Source of the DNA: Anaerolineae bacterium
Lineage (GTDB): Bacteria; Chloroflexota; Anaerolineae; Aggregatilineales; Phototrophicaceae
Length of the DNA stretch: 15,643 nt
Reading direction: 5' to 3'
NCBI GenBank assembly: GCA_025454715.1
Contig: JALONY010000031.1
Location: 1 to 15,643, forward strand
A program made the translations under genes and the position numbers. The notes under the pieces are model-generated. The model worked only from the letters and a program-made list of their open reading frames with translations. It was not told where the DNA came from and did not search any database. Positions within the stretch are counted from its first letter, which is position 1. The number at the start of each line of letters is the position of its first letter. Positions 1 to 6,826 of the stretch are shown in pieces.

Positions 1-186
1 CACACCGACGCCCAATCCGACACGCTCAACCGCAGTGTCGGGGCGAAGGCCTTCACGCAGGGGTCGGACATCTTCTTCAAGTCGGGCGCGTTCCAGCCCG
101 AGTCCAGCGATGGCCAGCACTTGCTGGCGCACGAGCTGACCCACACCATCCAACAGGGTGCGGTGCAGCAAAAGCGCGAGGAATAA
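1..186 (+). CDS. DUF4157 (eCIS core domain) protein, 3' end only
   Basis: Frame 1 is open from the first base to TAA at 184-186 and gives the last 61 residues of a protein whose start lies outside the window. It matches the conserved end of the DUF4157 domain: a HTDA start, an [10 protein letters not shown] segment, then [12 protein letters not shown] with an HExxH zinc-binding motif (HELTH). In known proteins the domain occurs in effectors or accessory proteins of extracellular contractile injection systems and in other large surface proteins. The protein stops about 13 residues after the motif, so any toxin or payload region must be upstream or absent. In many relatives the domain is near the N-terminus, so a C-terminal position would be less usual. 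It is followed by 146 bases of leader before the kinase gene. The domain call is firm; the function is not known. Confidence 0.85.
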   Translation, partial: HTDAQSDTLNRSVGAKAFTQGSDIFFKSGAFQPESSDGQHLLAHELTHTIQQGAVQQKREE

Positions 187-208
187 GCGGCGGGGGCAAG
201 CCCTGCAC

Positions 209-240
209 TTACGGTAAAATAGTACCAAATAGGGTATGCT
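209..240 (+). promoter_or_regulatory. weak promoter candidate for the kinase operon
   Basis: This is the only A/T-rich stretch in the gap after the DUF4157 gene. A TATGCT hexamer at 235-240 could serve as a -10 box and TTACGG at 209-214 as a poor -35, but the 20-base spacing is longer than ideal. TAAAAT at 215-220 is an alternative -10. If used, transcription would start near 247 and the hairpin at 275-304 would lie in the 5' leader. Nothing beyond base composition and position supports it. Confidence 0.25.
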
Positions 241-274
241 CTGCGGCGGGTTGACCGACCGCAACGGCAAACAC

Positions 275-304
275 GTGTGGGCTGGCGGCGCGTCAGCCCA
301 TTTT
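275..304 (+). terminator. intrinsic terminator-like hairpin before the kinase gene
   Basis: TGGGCTGGCG (278-287) pairs with CGTCAGCCCA (291-300) around a GCG loop: ten pairs with a single G-T wobble, followed directly by TTTT at 301-304. This fits a short Rho-independent terminator for the DUF4157 gene, about 90 bases after its stop. It sits only 28 bases before the preferred kinase start, so it could also be a leader structure controlling that gene. The T-run is short, so termination strength is uncertain. An 8-base palindrome (ACACGTGT, 271-278) abuts the left arm. Confidence 0.5.
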
Positions 305-320
305 GGGGGACGAGGATGAC

Positions 321-326
321 GAAAGG
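321..326 (+). promoter_or_regulatory. ribosome binding site that favours ATG 333
   Basis: GAAAGG lies six bases before ATG 333. The longest open frame begins further up at TTG 303, inside the terminator-like T-run and without a purine-rich site in front, so ATG 333 is the better start. ATG 345 in the same frame is a third option. Confidence 0.5.
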
Positions 327-332
327 CCGACG

Positions 333-3300
333 ATGCCCGACGGGATGATTGGCAAGACCATCGAGCATTACCGCATCGACTTCATGCTGGGGCAAGGGGG
401 GATGGCGGCGGTCTACCGCGCCACCGACCTGCGCTTGCAGCGGCAGGTCGCCATCAAGCTGATGCACCCGCACCTCGCGGTACAGCCCAGCTTTCAGCGC
501 CGCTTCTTGCAAGAGGCGCGGGCGGCGGCCAAGCTCGACCACCCCAACATCATCCGCGTGCTGACCTTCAACAACCTGAACAACGACTTGTTCATCGTGA
601 TGGAGCTGGTGACGGGCGGCAACCTGCGCCAGCACATCAAGAAGCTGTACGAAGAAGGCCGCATCATCGATTACCCCGAGGCCATCGAGCTGGCCTCGCA
701 AATGGCCGACGCGCTGAGCTACGCGCACCGCCAGAGCATGATCCACCGCGACATCAAGCCCGACAACGTGCTGCTCAAGCCCGATAACGGCGGGGCGCGC
801 CTGAATTACCGCCCGATTTTGACCGATTTCGGGCTGGCCAAGCTGACCGCCAGCACCGACTCGGCGGTCACCGACCAACAGCCGATTGGGACTTACCCCT
901 ACATGTCGCCCGAGCAGTGCTTGGCCGAGGACATCGACCAGCGCAGCGACCTGTACTCGCTGGGGGTGATGCTGTACGAGCTGTCGGTCGGGCGCTTGCC
1001 GTTCAACCCCAAATCGATTGCCGAGGCGGCGCGGATGCACGGCAAAGAGGCCGTGCCAGCCCCGTCGGCGGTGCGCCCGAACTTCCCGCCCGACCTCGAG
1101 CGGGTGATTTTGCGCGCCCTGCAAAAAGACCCCAATCAGCGCTACGCCAGCGCCCAAGACATGGTGGCCGACCTGCAAGCCTTGCTCAGGCCGGTCTCGC
1201 CCGCCACCCAAACCCTGAGCGTGCCGGTGGTGGCAGCCCGCCCGCCCGCCGCCAGCAAGACCGATACCGGCTTCTCGACCGACATCACCACCGCGCTGAT
1301 GGGGCAACCGCTGCCCAAGAAAATCCCGCCCGACCTGCCGGTGCCGCTCACCGACGCCGACATCCGTGCGCGAGACCGCTTGGTATTGACCAGCCCGAGC
1401 CACCCGCCGGTGATTGCCACCTTCAGCGACTCGCGCCCGATTTTGCGCTTGGGGCGCGGCCCAGAGGCCAACATAACCTTGCAAGGCGAGCTGGTCTCGC
1501 GCTTGCACGCCGCCATCGAGCTGAAGCCTAACGGCAAATTCACCATCACCGACCTCAAATCGACCAACGGCACCTACCTCGACGACGTGCGCCTGACGCC
1601 CAACGAGCCGATGCTGTTGCGGGCGGGCATGACCGTGCGCCTCGGCGATTATTGGGCGCAACTGGAGCAAAAGACCGTCTTGGACGACGTGGGTGCCCTG
1701 CCCGCCGCGGTCTCGTCGCCCATCGAGGTCGATGCGGACGCCTTCGACCCGCTCAGCCCAGCCCGTCACGAGCCAATCCTGACCGACACGATGACGACCG
1801 ACGCGCCGCCGCCCCCGTCGATGCCCGCGCCGCCGGTCGCACCCGCACCGCCGGTCAGCGCCCCCCTGCCCGAGGTCTTCGATACCGAGCGGCCAGCCCC
1901 GCCGGTCGTGCCCGCCCCGCCCAAGCCACCGGTCGCACCCGCGCCGCCGCCGGTCGTGCCCGATACCGAGCCGCCGCCCGCGCCCGCTGCACCGCCCGCA
2001 CCCCAGCCCAGCACAGGGCGTACCCAGATGTTCGCGGTGCCCACCTTGCCGCCCGACGACAACCCGACCGCGCCGTTGCCGCCGCGCCTGCCCGACCAGC
2101 CGCCGCACTACACCCCGCCGCAGGTCAGCCCAGAGCAGCTCAACACCGAGCGCCTGACCTTCATCAGCGAGACCCGCCCGACCGTGACCGTGCGGATGAG
2201 CGCCGACGGGATGCGGATTGGGCGCGGCGAGGACGCCGACATCCGCCTCGACGACCCGACCCTGTCGCGCTTGCACGCCCGCGTGCAGCGCAACCCCGAC
2301 GGCACCATGGCGATTTATGACCTCAACTCGCGCCACGGCGTGCGCGTCAACGGGGTGCGAATCCCGCCCCAGACCCGCACGGCCATCGGCCAGACCGACG
2401 ACATCGCCCTCGGCCAATATTGGCTCAAGGTCGAGCCGCGGGCGGTCGTGCCGGTCAATTTCGCCTCGATGATCCCGACCCTCGACCTCGGCGATGAGCC
2501 GGACATCGACCCCGAAGACACCGTCCAGATGATTAAGGCGCTGGACGAGCAGGTGCCGCACTACTCGCCGCCGCCGATGACCTTGGACATGCAGGCCGCC
2601 GACCGCCTGCTGTTCTACAGCGAAGACCACCCGCCGCTGGTGGTCAAGTTGTCGCAAGAAATCATGACCATCGGGCGTGACGCGCAACAAGACATCCGCC
2701 TCGAGGGGCGGCGCGTCTCGCGTCAGCACGCCTTGCTGGAGCTCAAGGCCGACGGCCAGATGTACCTGACCGACCTCGACTCCGAAAACAAGACGTGGGT
2801 GGGCGATACCGAACTCGTCCCCCACACCCAAGTCCAATGGGCGCGGGACGAGGTGGCGCGCATCGGCAATTATTGGGTGACCTTCCAGCGCGGGAGCGAG
2901 GTGTTCGAGGCCGGCGACCTCGCGGCAGCGCGTGACCCGCGCAACTTGGTCGGCTCGCGCATCAAAAACTTCCGCATCGACCGCTTCGTCGGGCAAAACA
3001 GCCTGACCGGCGTCTATAAGGCCACCGAACTCCCGCTCGACCGCGTGGTCGCGCTCAAAATCATGCACCCCAACCTCGCCTCGGAGGAGCCGCGCAAGCA
3101 ACGCTTCTTGCAAGAGGCGCGGATGCTCAGCCGCCTAGAACACCCCAACATCGTGCGCGTCTTGTCGTATGACAACGTGAACAACGAGCTGTTCATGGTG
3201 ATGGAGTTCATCGCGGGGGTCAGCATCCGCAAATACCTGCGCGACCTCGGCCAGCAAGGGCGCTTGCCCGCCCTCGACGAGGCGCTGTCCATCGTGGTGC

Positions 3301-6300
3301 AGATTGCCGACGGGCTGCACTACGCCCACCAACAAGGCATGATTCACCGCAGCCTCAAGCCCGAAAACGTGGTGATGCGCACCAGCACGGTGATTGGCCC
3401 GATCGTCAAATACCAGCCGGTGATGACCGATTTCAGCATCGCCCGCGCCGCCGACAGCGGGGCGATTTTCGTCACCGACAAGCCGAGCTTGGAATACCCG
3501 TACCTGTCGCCGGAGCAATGTCAGGGCGAGCGCGTCGATATCCGCAGCGACATCTACGAGATGGGCATCTTGCTCTACGAGATGCTGGCCGGACAGCCCC
3601 CGTTCAGGCCGCGCTCGCTGTCCGAGGCCATTCGGATGCACGTTCACGAGCCCGTCCCGTCCATCGACGAAATCCGCTCCGACGTGCCGGAAGACCTGCA
3701 AATCATCCTGCGCAAGATGCTGGCCAAAGAGCCGAACAACCGCTATCAGACCGCCATCGAGGTCGGGCGGGCGCTGCAACGCCTGAACGTCGGCAGCGCG
3801 CAAGGCGACCAGCGCGACACCGCAGGGGCGGCGGCGGGCGTGGCGCTCGAGGACATGCTGACCTCGTACATGGCCAAGCCCCTGCCCGACTCGATGCCCC
3901 ACCCGACCCGCGTGCCGTCGGTCTTGCCGGTCGGGGCGCAACCGGTCGAGCAATTGGTGTTTTACAGCGACGACTCGCCCACGCGGGTCATCCCGTTCGA
4001 CAAGCCGGTATTGACGCTGGGGCGCGCCGACGACCAAGACGTGGTGCTGCGCGGCGACAAGGTCAGCCGCCGCCACGTGCGTATCGAGCGCGGCTTGGGC
4101 GACATCGTGCGCGTCATCGACCTCGGCAGCAAAAACGGCACCTACATCGGCAAATACAAGCTGATTGCGGGCGTGGCCGAGACGTGGGACAAGGCCGAGA
4201 CCTTGCGCGTCGGCAGTTATTGGGTGCGCGTCGAGCAACCGCTGAACAAAATCGATACGCCGGTGCCCGCCCAGCGCACCAACGTCCCGACCGCGCCCGC
4301 CCCCGCGCCGGTGGTCTTGCCCCCGCTGATGCCCGAACGGATTGGCGTATCGTGCAACACCACCCGCCTGACGGTCATCCCCGGGCAGACGACCACGCTG
4401 GCGGTCGAAATCGTCAACCGCAGTGAGGTGGTCGATCACTTCAAGGTCGAAATCATCGGCCTCGAAAGCGCGTGGTACACCCCGCCGGTCGATGCCGTCT
4501 ACCTGTTGCCCAACACCCGCGATACCGTGTCGGTCACCTTCCACCCGCCGATGAACAGCACCAGCGCGGCGGGCGGGCACGCCTTCTCGTTGCGGGTGAG
4601 CTGCCGCGCCCAAGACATGCAATCGCCCGCCACCCAGCTCACGCTGGACATCAAAGACTTCTACAGCTACACCATCGACCTCGAGCCGGTGCGCCTGAAG
4701 GGGCGCGGGCGCTCCGAGCTGACCATCCACAACACCGGCAACACCTTCGCCAAATACACCATCCAGCCCAAAGACCGCGAGGAAGCCCTGCGCTTCGATT
4801 ACGTCGGCAAGCAGTTCACGTTGGCGCCCGGCCAGCGCGAGGTGTTGGGCATCAAAGTGTTGCCGCGCCGCCGCCACTGGCTGGGCGGGGCGCAAACCTT
4901 CCCGTTCGGCATCGAGGTCGTCCCGACCCCGACCGCCGAGTCGGGCGGCATCCAATCACAACAGGGCGAGCTGGTGGTGCGGGCGCGCATCCCCGCCTTC
5001 TTGCTGGCGTTGGCCTTGCTGGGGCTGGTGCTGTGCGGCGTGGTCGGGGCATTGGCCTATACGCAGGTGGTGGCGTTTCAGGTGCAGCAACAGACCATCA
5101 CCGCGCAGGCGCAAATCGTGCTGGCCGACCAGACCGCCACGGCGGTGGCCGGTGCCGACTCCGACGGGGACGGGCTGGCCAACCTGCGCGAGGCCGAGCT
5201 GAAGACCGACCCCGCCAACCCCGATACCGACGGGGACGGCCTGACCGACGGCGAGGAGGTGCAGCGCTACGCCACCAACCCGCTCAACATCGACACCGAC
5301 GGCGACGGGGTGAACGACGGCGACGAAATCACCGGCGGCACCAACCCGAACAACCCCGACACCGACGGCGATGAGCTGACCGACGGCGAAGAGAAGCTGA
5401 TTGGCACCAACCCGTTGCTGCGCGACACCGACCAAGACGCGCTCAACGACAAAGAAGACCCGCAACCGCTCATCGCCAACCTGCCGACCGTGACCCCCTT
5501 CCCGACCATCCCGGGCACGCAAGGCGACATCTGCCCGGGGTCGCCGTCACCGGCGCGGGTGGCGGTCGGGATGCAGGCGGTGGTCGAGCCGGGCGGCGTG
5601 GCCAACCGCGTGCGCTCCGAGCCGAACGTCGAGGCCGAGGTGCTCACCCAGATGCCGCCGGGCGCGGTGTTCGTCATCGTCGGCGGCCCCGAGTGCGGCA
5701 CCGATGACCTGTTGCGCTGGTGGCAGGTCAATTATCAGGGCGTGGTCGGCTGGACTGCCGAGGGCGAGGAAGAGGAATATTACATCGCGCCCCCGGGTGA
5801 GGAAGGCGACGGCGACGCGCCCGCCTCGGACGAGGAATTGTCCATCGCGCCCGAGCCGGTGGCCGCGCTCAGCCCCAACCGGATGGGCGTGCAGGTGCAA
5901 TGGTACGTCTCGGACGGGCAATGGCAACGGGCGATGGACTTGGCCGCACCGCTGGGCGTCGGCTGGGTCAAATTGCAAGCCGACTGGGGGATGTTGGAGC
6001 CGCAACGCGGGGTGCTGGGCGAAAATTTCGCGGTGTTCGCCAACGCGGTGCGCGACGCCGACGCCCGCGGCTACCGCGTGCTGATTAGCGTGGCCAAAGC
6101 GCCCTCATGGGCGCGCAGCACCAGCGGCGAGGCCGCCCCGCCCGACGACCCGCAAGACCTCGCCGAGTTCTTGACAGCTGGGCGGTGCCATCGACGCCGT
6201 GGAGGTGTGGAACGAGCCGAACCTGCGCCGCGAGTGGAACACCGATGCCCTGCCGTTCAGCGGCGAGGGTTATATGCGCCTGTTCGCGCCCGCCTATCGC

Positions 6301-6584
6301 GCCATCCGCGCCGCCGCGCCCCAAATGCGGATTGTGACGGCTGGCCTCGCCCCGACCATCAACGGCACCGAGGGGCAACGCCCCAGAAGCGCGCTGTTGC
6401 GCCCCCGACGGGCAAGCGGGCTGGGACGACCGCCGCCAGTTCTTCTTCCTCGACACCCTCGAGTCTTACCGCATCATCATGGGCGAGAGCGGCCACGACG
6501 TGCGCCTGTGGGCGACCGAGTTCGGCTGGCCGACCTATGACGACCTGCCCGGCCAAGCCAGCGAGGCGTGGATGGTCTCGCTGA
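333..6584 (+). CDS. giant membrane Ser/Thr kinase with pseudokinase, four FHA domains, TSP3, SH3b and a disrupted glycoside hydrolase-like end
   Basis: The frame encodes 2,083 residues. Residues 15-285 are a Hanks-type Ser/Thr kinase with all key parts: GQGGMAAVY loop from G20, VAIK Lys42, HRDIKPDN with Asp140, DFG Asp165, and MSPE. FHA domains lie near 350-445, 608-702, 760-853 and 1208-1300; a Pro-rich linker fills about 490-563. A second kinase fold at 873-1153 keeps VALK Lys909 but has HRS (Ser1007) for HRD and DFS (Ser1035) for DFG, so it is probably a pseudokinase. Two Ig-like beta domains follow (1333-1547), then one membrane helix at 1553-1580 with Arg on the N-terminal side, which puts the kinases in the cytosol. 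Outside are TSP3 repeats (1609-1710), SH3b (1742-1820) and the start of a clan-A-like TIM barrel (from about 1847). From about residue 1949 the frame is shifted, and the last 135 Arg-rich residues are not family sequence. It is the first gene of a kinase, vWA-FHA and PP2C operon. The trigger and substrates are unknown. Confidence 0.9.
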   Translation: MPDGMIGKTIEHYRIDFMLGQGGMAAVYRATDLRLQRQVAIKLMHPHLAVQPSFQRRFLQEARAAAKLDHPNIIRVLTFNNLNNDLFIVMELVTGGNLRQHIKKLYEEGRIIDYPEAIELASQMADALSYAHRQSMIHRDIKPDNVLLKPDNGGARLNYRPILTDFGLAKLTASTDSAVTDQQPIGTYPYMSPEQCLAEDIDQRSDLYSLGVMLYELSVGRLPFNPKSIAEAARMHGKEAVPAPSAVRPNFPPDLERVILRALQKDPNQRYASAQDMVADLQALLRPVSPATQTLSVPVVAARPPAASKTDTGFSTDITTALMGQPLPKKIPPDLPVPLTDADIRARDRLVLTSPSHPPVIATFSDSRPILRLGRGPEANITLQGELVSRLHAAIELKPNGKFTITDLKSTNGTYLDDVRLTPNEPMLLRAGMTVRLGDYWAQLEQKTVLDDVGALPAAVSSPIEVDADAFDPLSPARHEPILTDTMTTDAPPPPSMPAPPVAPAPPVSAPLPEVFDTERPAPPVVPAPPKPPVAPAPPPVVPDTEPPPAPAAPPAPQPSTGRTQMFAVPTLPPDDNPTAPLPPRLPDQPPHYTPPQVSPEQLNTERLTFISETRPTVTVRMSADGMRIGRGEDADIRLDDPTLSRLHARVQRNPDGTMAIYDLNSRHGVRVNGVRIPPQTRTAIGQTDDIALGQYWLKVEPRAVVPVNFASMIPTLDLGDEPDIDPEDTVQMIKALDEQVPHYSPPPMTLDMQAADRLLFYSEDHPPLVVKLSQEIMTIGRDAQQDIRLEGRRVSRQHALLELKADGQMYLTDLDSENKTWVGDTELVPHTQVQWARDEVARIGNYWVTFQRGSEVFEAGDLAAARDPRNLVGSRIKNFRIDRFVGQNSLTGVYKATELPLDRVVALKIMHPNLASEEPRKQRFLQEARMLSRLEHPNIVRVLSYDNVNNELFMVMEFIAGVSIRKYLRDLGQQGRLPALDEALSIVVQIADGLHYAHQQGMIHRSLKPENVVMRTSTVIGPIVKYQPVMTDFSIARAADSGAIFVTDKPSLEYPYLSPEQCQGERVDIRSDIYEMGILLYEMLAGQPPFRPRSLSEAIRMHVHEPVPSIDEIRSDVPEDLQIILRKMLAKEPNNRYQTAIEVGRALQRLNVGSAQGDQRDTAGAAAGVALEDMLTSYMAKPLPDSMPHPTRVPSVLPVGAQPVEQLVFYSDDSPTRVIPFDKPVLTLGRADDQDVVLRGDKVSRRHVRIERGLGDIVRVIDLGSKNGTYIGKYKLIAGVAETWDKAETLRVGSYWVRVEQPLNKIDTPVPAQRTNVPTAPAPAPVVLPPLMPERIGVSCNTTRLTVIPGQTTTLAVEIVNRSEVVDHFKVEIIGLESAWYTPPVDAVYLLPNTRDTVSVTFHPPMNSTSAAGGHAFSLRVSCRAQDMQSPATQLTLDIKDFYSYTIDLEPVRLKGRGRSELTIHNTGNTFAKYTIQPKDREEALRFDYVGKQFTLAPGQREVLGIKVLPRRRHWLGGAQTFPFGIEVVPTPTAESGGIQSQQGELVVRARIPAFLLALALLGLVLCGVVGALAYTQVVAFQVQQQTITAQAQIVLADQTATAVAGADSDGDGLANLREAELKTDPANPDTDGDGLTDGEEVQRYATNPLNIDTDGDGVNDGDEITGGTNPNNPDTDGDELTDGEEKLIGTNPLLRDTDQDALNDKEDPQPLIANLPTVTPFPTIPGTQGDICPGSPSPARVAVGMQAVVEPGGVANRVRSEPNVEAEVLTQMPPGAVFVIVGGPECGTDDLLRWWQVNYQGVVGWTAEGEEEEYYIAPPGEEGDGDAPASDEELSIAPEPVAALSPNRMGVQVQWYVSDGQWQRAMDLAAPLGVGWVKLQADWGMLEPQRGVLGENFAVFANAVRDADARGYRVLISVAKAPSWARSTSGEAAPPDDPQDLAEFLTAGRCHRRRGGVERAEPAPRVEHRCPAVQRRGLYAPVRARLSRHPRRRAPNADCDGWPRPDHQRHRGATPQKRAVAPPTGKRAGTTAASSSSSTPSSLTASSWARAATTCACGRPSSAGRPMTTCPAKPARRGWSR
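1801..2020 (+). repeat. proline-rich linker between FHA1 and FHA2
   Basis: Within the kinase gene, about 70 codons alternate Pro-Pro with Ala/Val (APPVAPAPP and PAPPKPPVAPAPP type units). This is a low-complexity flexible cytoplasmic spacer separating the kinase-FHA1 block from FHA2. The DNA is a run of CCG/CCC/GCC codons and could be prone to length change. Confidence 0.7.
5157..5466 (+). repeat. thrombospondin type 3 calcium-binding repeats
   Basis: Inside the kinase gene, five consecutive units follow the pattern D-x-D-x-D-G with (L/V)xDGEE-type spacers and TNP turns (for example NPDTDGDGLTDGEE). They sit just outside the predicted membrane helix. The acidic side chains are the calcium ligands of TSP3 repeats. 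The last unit has degraded to DTDQDALND. The repeats probably form a rigid calcium-dependent stalk carrying SH3b and the hydrolase-like domain. Confidence 0.85.
6181..6400 (+). pseudogene. glycoside hydrolase-like domain, middle part displaced into frame 1
   Basis: After about 6180 the family sequence continues in frame 1, not in the kinase frame: IDAVEVWNEPNLRREW, then GYMRLFAPAYRAIRAAAPQMRIVTAGLAPT. The Glu of WNEPN (codon 6214-6216) is the acid/base position expected in clan A-type hydrolases. Before it, about five or six residues usual in such domains (a short Ala/Arg/Tyr stretch after FLTA) are missing, which suits a loss of 3n+2 bases at about 6174-6190. There is no ribosome site of its own, so it is the displaced interior of the kinase gene's last domain, not a separate gene. 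Family sequence fades near 6375. Confidence 0.7.
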
Positions 6585-6826
6585 CGACCGAGCAAAAGGC
6601 CGACTACGTGGCCGACGCCTTCGCCATCGCGCAGGGCTTCGACTTCATGGGGCCGATGTTCTTGTGGAACCTGAACTTCGCCAACGCCCAAACCGTGGCC
6701 GAGGACAGCGAAATGGCCGCCTTCAGCCTGCTGTATACGCCCGATGAGCAAATCGTGGTCGAGCGCCCCGCCTACCAAGCACTGGTGACGCGGCTGAGCG
6801 CCCCCGCCCCAGAAGGGGGTGAATGA
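6401..6826 (+). pseudogene. glycoside hydrolase-like domain, C-terminal part displaced into frame 2
   Basis: Frame 2 gives APDGQAGWDDRRQFFFLDTLE, then RIIMGESGHDVRLWATEFGW and onward to TGA at 6824-6826. The Glu of ATEFGW (codon 6518-6520) is where clan A-type hydrolases have their nucleophile. Compared with related domains, a segment of some tens of residues between GLAPT and DDRRQFFF seems absent, so a larger deletion of 3n+2 bases near 6376-6402 is likely. An ATG at 6479 opens a 115-residue frame, but no good ribosome site precedes it and it starts inside the domain. The ATGA overlap of its stop with the vWA-FHA start suggests 6826 was the original end of the kinase gene. Confidence 0.75.

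Noticed and set aside
3135..4955. Open frame of 606 codons on the minus strand, opposite pseudokinase and FHA4
   Set aside because: The His/Asp/Arg-rich product lacks motifs, and the opposite strand holds well-defined kinase and FHA domains.
6170..6410. Programmed ribosomal frameshifting joining the three hydrolase frames
   Set aside because: No slippery heptamer is apparent at either junction, and both junctions lack expected residues, which fits deletion or misassembly better.
6479..6826. Separate small gene of 115 codons starting at ATG 6479
   Set aside because: It begins within hydrolase-family sequence that extends upstream in the same frame to about 6401 and has no ribosome site; it is the displaced end of the large gene.
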